From NCBI GenBank assembly GCA_001785985.1, contig MFVE01000006.1, positions 1 to 33,017 of the forward strand: 33,017 nucleotides of DNA, given 5' to 3'. The notes beneath the pieces were generated by a model. It saw only the letters and a program-made list of their open reading frames with translations. It was not told the origin of the DNA and did no database searches. This stretch comes from Candidatus Nomurabacteria bacterium RIFCSPLOWO2_01_FULL_42_17 (GTDB lineage: Bacteria; Patescibacteriota; Minisyncoccia; Phycocordibacterales; UBA9973). Position 1 is the first letter of the stretch. Every line of letters starts with the position of its first letter. Below, one piece after another: positions 13,252-19,627 of the stretch. A program made the position numbers and the translations under genes.

Positions 13252-13461
13252 ATGGGAAAAGACAGAAAACTTTTCATTACGTTTCGTAATGAAACAACTC
13301 GCACCCCTATTTCTACAGAGGAATTCGAGGTGATTAGGAATAATGGACGGCCCGTGAGCCGCGAGGAGTTGCCGCAATTGTTGTCGGCGAAGATTGCACC
13401 GTCGAGTCGCAAGTTGTACAACGTGACCGACGATCGGAACAGTGGGTTGGGACAGTTCTAG
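13252..13461 (+). CDS. 69-aa protein of unknown function
   Basis: No family recognised. The protein is charged and soluble (starts MGKDRKLFITFRNETTRTP, ends DDRNSGLGQF). There is a predicted beta strand (KLFITFRN), then a segment STEEFEVIRNNGRPVSREELPQLLSAKIAP that could be two helices. No Cys and no membrane segment. It is a separate transcription unit: near-consensus promoter, ~85-nt folded leader and strong terminator at 13482-13516. The strong signals argue that it is expressed at high level. Divergent from rpsU. Confidence 0.7.
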   Translation: MGKDRKLFITFRNETTRTPISTEEFEVIRNNGRPVSREELPQLLSAKIAPSSRKLYNVTDDRNSGLGQF

Positions 13462-13481
13462 CGTCCCCAAATCTTCAAAAT

Positions 13482-13516
13482 CCGGTACGTTCTTAATTGG
13501 ACGTACCGGCTTTTTT
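13482..13516 (+). terminator. Intrinsic terminator after the 69-aa gene
   Basis: Perfect 9-bp stem CCGGTACGT/ACGTACCGG with a 10-nt loop, then C and six T. Confidence 0.9.
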
Positions 13517-13520
13517 GTTG

Positions 13521-13565
13521 ACCCGGTAGTGAGACTTTTTCAAAGAAAAAGCTCTACTACCGGGT
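13521..13565. repeat. Long hairpin immediately upstream of the greA promoter
   Basis: Ten perfect outer pairs (ACCCGGTAGT/ACTACCGGGT), then GAG/CTC and CTTTTTC/GAAAAAG with two single-base bulges, loop AAA: about 20 bp in all. Its right end shares a base with the -35 of greA. The motif GTTGAC flanks both sides of the element as a direct repeat. Confidence 0.75.
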
Positions 13566-13593
13566 TGACTTTTTTATAAAAAAAGAATAAATT
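13565..13593 (+). promoter_or_regulatory. Promoter of greA
   Basis: TTGACT (13565-13570), 17 nt, TAAATT (13588-13593), ending 6 nt before the greA ATG. Predicted start falls on the A of ATG, so the mRNA is leaderless. Confidence 0.75.
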
Positions 13594-13599
13594 GAAAGC

Positions 13600-14067
13600 A
13601 TGAATCAATCGGCAGATTATATAACTAAAGAAAAAAGGAAAGCTTTGGAAATCGAACTCGAAGATTTGAAAGGACCGAAGAGGAAAGAAATTTTGGCGAA
13701 TTTAGAATACGCAAAATCATTAGGCGATTTGTCCGAAAATGCGGAATATCATCAGACGCGCGAAGATCAAGGCAAGCTCGAAGAGCGCATCGCTAAAATA
13801 GAACAAATTTTACAATCCTCGCAAACTATTTCCGGGGGCGGGGGAGATGTGATCGAAGTTGGATCAAAGGTTGTGGTCCAAAAAGAAGGTACCAAAGAAG
13901 ATAAGACATATATGATTGTCGGCTCAGAAGAAGCAGATATGGTAGCTGGTAAAATTTCTAACAGATCTCCTTTTGGAGAAGCGCTTTTCGGTAAAAAGAA
14001 AGGCGGCGCTGTCTCCTTCAAGACTCCGAATGGAGTAGTTAATTATAAAATTCTGAGCGTTTCTTAA
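13600..14067 (+). CDS. greA: Transcription elongation factor GreA
   Basis: Rescues backtracked RNA polymerase by stimulating transcript cleavage. 155 aa, normal length. The N-terminal coiled coil (~1-75) includes ALEIELEDLKGPKRKEILANLEYAKSLGDLSENAEYHQTREDQG, whose acidic tip (D..ENAEYH) carries the cleavage-stimulating residues. The C-terminal FKBP-like domain contains GSEEADMVAGKISNRSPFGEALFGKKKG. Sixteen bp upstream of lysS, which also has its own -10-like TATAAC ending 7 nt before its ATG. Confidence 0.96.
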   Translation: MNQSADYITKEKRKALEIELEDLKGPKRKEILANLEYAKSLGDLSENAEYHQTREDQGKLEERIAKIEQILQSSQTISGGGGDVIEVGSKVVVQKEGTKEDKTYMIVGSEEADMVAGKISNRSPFGEALFGKKKGGAVSFKTPNGVVNYKILSVS

Positions 14068-14083
14068 ACGTATAACATATATA

Positions 14084-15562
14084 ATGTCTTCAATTGATGA
14101 AATTAGAGATGCGAGAATAAAAAAACTTGAACTTTTACGCAGCCGTGGCGTAAATCCGTATCCAGCGGAAGCAAATAGAGAAATTTCTCTAAAAGAGGCG
14201 ACAGAAAAATTTGATGATCTAGAAAAGCCTGCCCGCCGTGGAGGGAAAAAAGAAACCAAGTGGATCTCTGGCAGGATCATGTCTATTCGCGGCCAAGGCG
14301 CTATTATTTTTATAACTCTCAATGATGGTACAGGAACTTTTCAAGGTTTACTCAAAAAAGATATTTTAAGCGATGATAAATTTGATTTTTTTAATGCTGT
14401 CGTCGACATTGGGGATTTTATAGAAATTCAAGGCAGTTTTTTTACGACCAAAAGAGGGGAAAAAACACTAGAAGCAAAAGATTGGCGGATGCTCAGCAAG
14501 AGTCTGCGACCACTGCCGGAAAAGTGGCATGGCTTGCAGGATGTAGAAGAAAGATTTCGCAAACGCTACTTGGATATTTTAATGAATCCAGAACTCAAAG
14601 AACTTTTTGAAAAGAAGGCGAAGTTTTGGAGCGCTACTCGTAATTTTTTGAAAAAAGAAAATTTTCTGGAGGTGGAAACTCCGACGCTAGAGATCACGAC
14701 TGGCGGGGCGGAGGCCAGACCGTTTCAGACGCATCACAATGATTTTGACATAGATGTTTTTATGCGTATATCTGTCGGCGAGCTTTGGCAGAAGAGATTG
14801 CTGGCAGCAGGTTTTCCGCGAGTTTTTGAGATCGGCAGAGTCTACAGAAATGAAGGTTCGAGTCCGGAGCATACGCAAGAATTTACTGGTATGGAATTTT
14901 ATGCTGGTTATATGGACTACAGGGAAGGCATGGAGTTTACAGAAAAAATGATAAAAGAAGTTGCCTTGGAGACATTTGGGACATTAGAATTTGAAACACA
15001 CGGACACAAAGTTGACTTATCAAAAAAATGGGAACGCATTTCGTATGTTGAGACGATAAAGAAAATGCTCGATGTGGATGTGCTCTCTTCAACTGAGAAA
15101 GAAATGATGAAAAAATTAGATGAGGTTGGAGTGAAATACGAAGGCGCGAACAAGGAACGCTTGACCGACTCGCTCTGGAAACATTGCCGCAAGCAGATCG
15201 TGGGACCGGTGTGGCTCGTCGATGTGCCGAGGTTAGTTTCTCCGCTGTCAAAAGCCAAACCGGAAAATCCACTACTCACCGAACGTGTGCAATTGATTTT
15301 AGCTGGCGCCGAGATGACCAACGGATTTTCTGAATTAAATGATCCGATAGATCAATCTGAACGTTTTGAAGTTCAAAGAAAATTAATTGAGAAGGGAGAT
15401 GAAGAAGCGATGATGCCGGACGATGAATTTGTAGAGATGCTGGAGCATGGCATGCCTCCGGCTTTTGGTTTTGCTTATGGCGAAAGATTGTTCGCATTTC
15501 TAGTAGACAAACCACTACGCGAGACGCAACTTTTCCCATTGATGAAGCCAAAGAAAGAATAA
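14084..15562 (+). CDS. lysS: Lysine-tRNA ligase, class II
   Basis: 492 aa. An N-terminal OB fold binds the anticodon (~55-165, ISGRIMSIRGQGAIIFITLNDGTGTFQGLL). The class II core follows: motif 1 near FLEVETPTL, motif 2 FEIGRVYRNEGSSPEHTQEFTGMEFY, and AGAEMTNGFSELNDPIDQSERF, which is LysRS-specific. Motif 3, normally GGLGIGIDRL, reads AFGFAYGERLFAFL here: the Arg is kept but the glycine pattern is altered. A PARRGGKK stretch (49-56) before the OB fold is encoded by GC-rich sequence and may be a decayed palindrome insert. AsnRS/AspRS identity is excluded by the SELNDP block. Confidence 0.95.
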   Translation: MSSIDEIRDARIKKLELLRSRGVNPYPAEANREISLKEATEKFDDLEKPARRGGKKETKWISGRIMSIRGQGAIIFITLNDGTGTFQGLLKKDILSDDKFDFFNAVVDIGDFIEIQGSFFTTKRGEKTLEAKDWRMLSKSLRPLPEKWHGLQDVEERFRKRYLDILMNPELKELFEKKAKFWSATRNFLKKENFLEVETPTLEITTGGAEARPFQTHHNDFDIDVFMRISVGELWQKRLLAAGFPRVFEIGRVYRNEGSSPEHTQEFTGMEFYAGYMDYREGMEFTEKMIKEVALETFGTLEFETHGHKVDLSKKWERISYVETIKKMLDVDVLSSTEKEMMKKLDEVGVKYEGANKERLTDSLWKHCRKQIVGPVWLVDVPRLVSPLSKAKPENPLLTERVQLILAGAEMTNGFSELNDPIDQSERFEVQRKLIEKGDEEAMMPDDEFVEMLEHGMPPAFGFAYGERLFAFLVDKPLRETQLFPLMKPKKE

Positions 15563-15566
15563 AAAT

Positions 15567-15779
15567 ATGGAACGAAAATCATCAAAAATAGATAAGAAAG
15601 ACGTTCAACGTCCGCCAACACTTGAAGAAGCACAAAATATGCTGGCGTTTGCAGATTCACAGATCGAAAAATTAAAAGCAACCGGCAGTGAAGACAAACG
15701 TCTCCTTGAATATTTAAATCAGAAAAGAGATAAAGCAATCAAAGCAATAGCTAGGATTGAGGGGGAAAGTAAAAAATAG
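15567..15779 (+). CDS. 70-aa charged helical protein, unknown
   Basis: Starts MERKSSKIDKKDVQRPPTLE and is mostly predicted helix (EEAQNMLAFADSQIEKLKA, then LLEYLNQKRDKAIKAIARIEGESKK), so a helical hairpin or short coiled coil is likely. No known family recognised. The start is 4 nt after the lysS stop with no Shine-Dalgarno, so it is probably cotranscribed and coupled. It ends right before the intrinsic terminator. Confidence 0.7.
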   Translation: MERKSSKIDKKDVQRPPTLEEAQNMLAFADSQIEKLKATGSEDKRLLEYLNQKRDKAIKAIARIEGESKK

Positions 15780-15785
15780 AAAAAA

Positions 15786-15808
15786 CGGAAGCAAGGCTTC
15801 CGTTTTTT
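15786..15808 (+). terminator. Intrinsic terminator of the greA/lysS region
   Basis: CGGAAGC-aag-GCTTCCG, 7 perfect bp, then six T; five A precede it, so it can also act on the minus strand. Confidence 0.92.
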
Positions 15809-15821
15809 GTTTTAGGAAAAT

Positions 15822-15986
15822 GAAAATCCCCGGAACCAGAGATTCTCGGGGAAATTTTTTGACGCTTTTTTTAAGCGTCGATAGTTTTACAGTGGGACCA
15901 CCCCACCAGGAACCTGGACTTCATGCACTGAAGCCAGACTGATCTGATGGGGTGCCCACTGCTGGCGGGAGGACGCCGATGGGAAC
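15822..15986 (-). ncRNA. Candidate structured small RNA with four-way-junction core
   Basis: No ORF is supported here. On the minus strand a consensus promoter (15993-16021) would start an RNA near 15986. In order the RNA has a GGCG/CGCC hairpin showing TCCTCC in its loop (15964-15977), then a 14-bp helix (15955-15961 and 15948-15954 with 15890-15896 and 15899-15905, two-base bulge). This encloses three hairpins separated by 0-1 nt: CAGA-tcag-TCTG, CTTCA-gtgca-TGAAG and CCAG-gttc-CTGG. A GACGCTT/AAGCGTC hairpin (15861-15879) follows, then CCCCG...CGGGG (15828-15851) followed by ATTTTCATTTT as a probable terminator. It is not SRP RNA, tmRNA, RNase P or a tRNA by their signature sequences. Confidence 0.65.
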
Positions 15987-15992
15987 ACACAC

Positions 15993-16021
15993 AATATAAA
16001 ATACAATACAGGAAAAGTCAA
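15993..16021 (-). promoter_or_regulatory. Minus-strand promoter for the candidate RNA
   Basis: TTGACT (16016-16021), exactly 17 nt, TATATT (15993-15998). There is no minus-strand gene before the candidate RNA, so it appears dedicated to it. Divergent from the mraZ promoter. Confidence 0.75.
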
Positions 16022-16054
16022 TAAAAGTTATCCCCAGATGGGGCTTGTTTTTGT

Positions 16055-16083
16055 TTGCTTTGTATTTATTGGTGGTTTACAAT
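16055..16083 (+). promoter_or_regulatory. Promoter of the mraZ division/wall operon
   Basis: TTGCTT (16055-16060), 17 nt, TACAAT (16078-16083). Start near 16090, giving a ~30-nt leader that contains the MraZ boxes. Confidence 0.7.
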
Positions 16084-16092
16084 ATATATCAG

Positions 16093-16107
16093 GTGGGAAA
16101 AAGTGGG
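16093..16107 (+). promoter_or_regulatory. MraZ binding boxes
   Basis: Two direct GTGGG boxes at 16093-16097 and 16103-16107, ten bases apart (GTGGGAAAAA then GTGGGAAATA). This matches the known MraZ operator, TGGG boxes with 5-nt spacers. They lie just downstream of the promoter, as expected for autorepression. Only two clear boxes are seen; three is more usual. Confidence 0.85.
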
Positions 16108-16120
16108 AAATAATAATTTT

Positions 16121-16564
16121 ATGTTGATCGGCGAATACATTCACACAATAGACGAGAAAAACAGAGTTTCCATGCCGGCAAAGTTTCGCCAAGAGCTCGG
16201 CAAGAAAATTATTATTACTCCCGGACTTGGTCAATGCTTGTTCATTTTCACAATCAAAGAATGGCAAAAAGTTTCCCAAAAACTTTCCGACTCGGATTCT
16301 GATTTATCTTTTTTAAAAGCTGATCAGAGAAGTTTCAACCGATACATGTTTGGTCGCGCGGCGGAAGTAGAGATAGATTCTATCGGCAGGATCTTGATTC
16401 CGGATTTTCTCAAAGAAAGAATCGGTTTGAAGAATTCGGCGGCGGTCATCGGAGTCAAAGACAGAGTAGAAATATGGAACGAGAGCGCATGGTCGGAGCA
16501 AAAGGCAATCGTGGAAAAGCAGGCGGAGCAGTTGGCGGAAAAACTTGGGAATGAAAAATCATGA
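16121..16564 (+). CDS. mraZ: Transcriptional regulator MraZ
   Basis: 147 aa from MLIGEYIHTIDEKNRVSMPAKFR; a longer frame upstream would run through the promoter and boxes. It has two tandem AbrB-like halves, each with a D-x-(K/I)-x-R-(V/I)-x-(M/I)-P block: DEKNRVSMPAKFR and DSIGRILIPDFLKE. MraZ forms a ring and represses its own operon. It overlaps rsmH by 4 bp (ATGA). Confidence 0.95.
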   Translation: MLIGEYIHTIDEKNRVSMPAKFRQELGKKIIITPGLGQCLFIFTIKEWQKVSQKLSDSDSDLSFLKADQRSFNRYMFGRAAEVEIDSIGRILIPDFLKERIGLKNSAAVIGVKDRVEIWNESAWSEQKAIVEKQAEQLAEKLGNEKS

Positions 16565-17466
16565 GTTTACACAGGACAGTTCTTTTAAATGAAACAATAG
16601 ACGGTTTGGATTTGAAATCCGGTTCAGTAGTTCTGGACGGCACTTTTGGCGGAGGGGGGCATTCTCGGGAGATTTGTAAGAGATATCCCGGGGTCAAAAT
16701 AATTGCTCTGGATCAAGATTCAAGCACTCTAAAAAATAAAGACAGTAACTGTGAAATTATTTTTCATAACGAAAATTTCAGAAATTTAGATAGAGTTTTA
16801 TCCGCCCAAGGCGGACCCGCCTCGGGCGGGGAAAAGGTTGACGGAATTATTTTTGATCTAGGTTTGAGTTCTGACCAATTACAGAATTCTGGACGAGGAT
16901 TTTCTTTTTTGATCGATGAGTCCCTCATCATGCAAATGAAAAATTCAGGGAAAGAAAATCCTTCAGGAGAAGATATCACAGCGCAAGAAATTGTGAATAC
17001 TTGGGGAGAAGAGAGTTTGGCCGATATTATTTATGGTTACGGCGAAGAAAAACAGGCGCGCCGAATAGCGAAAGCAATAGTGGAATCTAGGAAAAAACAG
17101 GAAATAAAAACCACTTTTGATTTAGTAAAAATAATCGAACAGGCAATTCCGGCAAAGTTTCGCAAAGGTAGGATACACTGTGCCACCAAGACTTTTCAGG
17201 CAATACGCATAGCAGTAAATGACGAATTGGGAGCTCTGGCAGAAGGTTTGCAGAAAGGTTTCGAAGCATTGAGGGCAGGTGGCAGGATGTCGGTGATTTC
17301 TTTTCATAGTTTGGAAGACAGAATAGTCAAAAAGTTTTTCAGAAAACAGGCGGAAGATAAAAAAGCATTTTTAATAAATAAAAAACCGATCATTGCGTCG
17401 GGGGAAGAAGTTAAAAATAATCCCCGAGCAAGAAGCGCAAAGTTAAGGATTTTGGAAAAAATATGA
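16561..17466 (+). CDS. rsmH: 16S rRNA (cytosine-1402-N4)-methyltransferase RsmH
   Basis: 301 aa, AdoMet-dependent. HRTVLLNETIDGL, VLDGTFGGGGHSREI (AdoMet loop), IIALDQDSS, GIIFDLGLSSDQL and GRMSVISFHSLEDRIVKKFF are all present. Residues 81-90 (SAQGGPASGG) are encoded by a 30-nt palindromic element in the loop before GIIFDLG; the flanking segments VL and EKVDGIIFDLG fit the family without it. ATGA overlaps join it to mraZ before and ftsL after. Confidence 0.95.
   Translation: MSLHRTVLLNETIDGLDLKSGSVVLDGTFGGGGHSREICKRYPGVKIIALDQDSSTLKNKDSNCEIIFHNENFRNLDRVLSAQGGPASGGEKVDGIIFDLGLSSDQLQNSGRGFSFLIDESLIMQMKNSGKENPSGEDITAQEIVNTWGEESLADIIYGYGEEKQARRIAKAIVESRKKQEIKTTFDLVKIIEQAIPAKFRKGRIHCATKTFQAIRIAVNDELGALAEGLQKGFEALRAGGRMSVISFHSLEDRIVKKFFRKQAEDKKAFLINKKPIIASGEEVKNNPRARSAKLRILEKI
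16801..16830 (+). repeat. 30-nt in-frame palindromic element, copy in rsmH
   Basis: Two hairpins, TCCGCC-CAA-GGCGGA and CCCGCC-TCG-GGCGGG, encoding SAQGGPASGG. Same length, layout and reading phase as the tsaD copy (1073-1102) and the udg copy (5015-5044). Confidence 0.82.
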
Positions 17467-17849
17467 GACAGATAAGTGCAAAATTCAATATGTATATGGC
17501 CCGAGAAGGTGCAATCAATAACAACATTGAGAAACTTTCCTTACATTTTATCCTTTTGTCTTTTGGAGTGCTGGCGCTTTTGTATCTAATATTTTTAGGG
17601 AACATGGTCAAAAACATCGTTGAACGCCGCAGTCTAGAAGCACGGGCTGTTTCTCTCTCTAATGAAGTTCGAAATTTAGAAGTCACTTATTTATCTCTGT
17701 CCAAAGGTGTCGATCTGCCTATGTCGTATTCCATGGGGTTTAAAGAAACAAAAGCAACCTTCGTTTCTCGCAAATCTGTCAATTCCCTTGGCCTAAATTC
17801 CGGCGAGACTTTTGGCAATACAGAGATAGCCAAAAATAATGATTTATAG
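17463..17849 (+). CDS. ftsL: FtsL/DivIC-like septum protein
   Basis: 128 aa: a cytoplasmic basic N-terminus, one transmembrane helix (~residues 28-48, HFILLSFGVLALLYLIFLGN), then a periplasmic-side coiled-coil segment (VERRSLEARAVSLSNEVRNLEVTYLSLS) and a polar tail. Sequence identity to FtsL cannot be judged by eye. The position between rsmH and the class B PBP, the size and the topology are diagnostic. ATG overlaps the rsmH stop. Confidence 0.82.
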   Translation: MRQISAKFNMYMAREGAINNNIEKLSLHFILLSFGVLALLYLIFLGNMVKNIVERRSLEARAVSLSNEVRNLEVTYLSLSKGVDLPMSYSMGFKETKATFVSRKSVNSLGLNSGETFGNTEIAKNNDL

Positions 17850-17851
17850 TT

Positions 17852-19588
17852 ATGGCATACAGTTTTATTTTTAGATCTAGAATTATACTTTTTTGCGTTG
17901 TAGTTTTCTTTTTGGTTTTAGTGGGCAAACTTTTCTTGGTTCAGATAGTGCATCGCGATCTTTATTCAGATTCGGCGGATCGCCAATATTTCACGCCCGG
18001 GAGCAATATTTATGAACGCGGGACTATTTTTTTTCAAAGTAAAAGCAAAGACCAGGGGGGCGGACCTAAAAACGGACAGTTGATCGCGGCGGCCACTCAG
18101 GCATCCGGATTCAAAGTCGCTATCGATCCGAGTAAAATTACTGATGCCGAAAGTGTTTATCTAAAATTATCAAAAATAATAATTTTAGACCGCGATGAAT
18201 TTTTAGAGAAGGCGGGGAAGACCTCGGACTCCTATGAAGAAGTCGCGCATCGCCTTTCTAAGACATCGGCCGATGCTATTTCCTCCCTTAAAATTCCCGG
18301 TGTTAATATTTTTAAAGAAAAATGGCGATTTTACCCCGGAGGAACGCTTGCTTCGCACGCACTGGGCTTCATCGGGTACAAGGGGAATGAGCTGGGGGGT
18401 CGTTATGGTCTAGAGAGACAATATGACGAACTTTTAGCGCGTCGAAGTGACACTCCTTATGTTAATTTTTTCGCGGAAGTTTTTTCTAACATAAATAAAA
18501 CTTTATTTAAGCATGAGACAGCGCAAGGGGATGTGATCACTACGATTGAGCCGACGGTTCAAGATTTTTTAGAAAATAAATTGGGAGAGGTAAAGGAAAA
18601 ATATCAGATTGATTCTATCGGTGGAATAATCATGAATCCGATGGACGGCTCCATTTACGCCTTCGGGGTCAAGCCGGACTTTAATCCAAATGATTTTTCT
18701 AAAGAAAAAACATCCACCTTTTCTAATCCGCTGGTGGAGAGCGTTTTAGAATTCGGCTCAGTGGTGAAGCCGCTCGTCATGGCCGCCGCACTGGATGCGG
18801 GAGTGGTCACTGCTAATACTACGTACAATGATAAGGGATCAGTGATAGTTGAGAAAAAAGAGATATTCAACTTTGATAAAAAGGCTAGGGGTCCGGGTAC
18901 GAGCATGCAAGAAGTTTTGAACCAATCTCTGAATACCGGAATGGTTTTCGTAGAACAAAAATTGGGTAAAATAAAACTGCGTGATTATTTATTTTCATTT
19001 GGCATAAAAGATAAGACGGGAATTGATTTGCCAAATGAGACGAGGGGCTTGGTCTCTAATCTAAATGTTAGTCGCGAGTTTGAATATGCCAATGCTGCCT
19101 TTGGTCAGGGAATAGCTTTTACCCCTGTGGCAATGATCCGAGCTTTAGCGTCGCTAGCAAATGGAGGAAATTTAGTCGTGCCTCATGTTGTCAAAGAAAT
19201 AAAATATGAAAATGGCAGTTCGAAAGTCATGAGCTATCCCACCGTCCGCACCAAAATCACAGAGGAAACAGGCGAAGAAATAACTAGGATGCTGGTGACG
19301 GTGATGGACAAAGCGATCAAAGGAGGTCTGGCAAAATTAGATCATTTCAGCGTGGCGGTAAAAACAGGTACGGCGCAGGTTGCAGATAATATTAACGGAG
19401 GATATTATGAAGACAGGCACACGCATTCCTTTGTCGGTTATTTCCCGGCTTATGATCCGAAATTTATAGTTTTCCTTTATGCGGTAAATCCCAAAGGCGT
19501 GCCCTATGCGGCGACCACCTGGACTGACCCATTCTTGGAAATAACAAAATTTTTATTGAATTATTACGAAATTCCGCCAGACAGATAA
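17852..19588 (+). CDS. ftsI: Class B penicillin-binding protein (FtsI/PBP3-like)
   Basis: Septal transpeptidase of 578 aa. Signal anchor at ~10-32, a dimerisation/pedestal domain to ~230, then the transpeptidase with SxxK at Ser303-Lys306 (GSVVKP), SxN at 359-361 (SLN) and KTG at 504-506. Genomic position after ftsL supports FtsI over PBP2. In the N-terminal block the usual RGTIxxxxxGxxLA reads RGTIFFQSKSKDQGGGPKNGQLIAA, an extra ~9-residue stretch that may be another insert, although no clean palindrome is seen there. Two bp after ftsL. Confidence 0.93.
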   Translation: MAYSFIFRSRIILFCVVVFFLVLVGKLFLVQIVHRDLYSDSADRQYFTPGSNIYERGTIFFQSKSKDQGGGPKNGQLIAAATQASGFKVAIDPSKITDAESVYLKLSKIIILDRDEFLEKAGKTSDSYEEVAHRLSKTSADAISSLKIPGVNIFKEKWRFYPGGTLASHALGFIGYKGNELGGRYGLERQYDELLARRSDTPYVNFFAEVFSNINKTLFKHETAQGDVITTIEPTVQDFLENKLGEVKEKYQIDSIGGIIMNPMDGSIYAFGVKPDFNPNDFSKEKTSTFSNPLVESVLEFGSVVKPLVMAAALDAGVVTANTTYNDKGSVIVEKKEIFNFDKKARGPGTSMQEVLNQSLNTGMVFVEQKLGKIKLRDYLFSFGIKDKTGIDLPNETRGLVSNLNVSREFEYANAAFGQGIAFTPVAMIRALASLANGGNLVVPHVVKEIKYENGSSKVMSYPTVRTKITEETGEEITRMLVTVMDKAIKGGLAKLDHFSVAVKTGTAQVADNINGGYYEDRHTHSFVGYFPAYDPKFIVFLYAVNPKGVPYAATTWTDPFLEITKFLLNYYEIPPDR

Positions 19589-19599
19589 CCTCACCCCAG

Positions 19600-19620
19600 C
19601 CCTCTCCTGAAAGGAGAGGG
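19600..19620 (+). promoter_or_regulatory. Hairpin burying the murF ribosome-binding site
   Basis: Nine perfect bp CCCTCTCCT-gaa-AGGAGAGGG. The 3' arm is the Shine-Dalgarno of murF (AGGAGAGGG, ATG at 19628). The flanking CCTCACCCCAG resembles a palindrome class found between genes in many unrelated bacteria. Confidence 0.75.
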
Positions 19621-19627
19621 AGAAATC

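Noticed and set aside
13078-13470. Minus-strand 130-codon ORF opposite the 69-aa gene
   Set aside because: It overlaps the rpsU start, a consensus promoter and the leader hairpins of the plus-strand gene; composition is not protein-like.
15757-15942. A 61-codon plus-strand ORF across the candidate RNA
   Set aside because: It starts inside the previous gene and runs through its terminator and several hairpins, with no ribosome-binding site and no recognisable protein features.
15890-15961. The four-way-junction RNA core as a tRNA
   Set aside because: The outer helix is 14 bp, the arms are 4-5 bp with wrong loop sizes, and there is no 7-nt anticodon loop, GG of a D-loop or TTC of a T-loop.
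15015-17466. TGA recoded as glycine (Gracilibacteria code)
   Set aside because: TGA stops rsmH exactly at an ATGA overlap with ftsL and mraZ at an overlap with rsmH; reading through would fuse genes out of phase.
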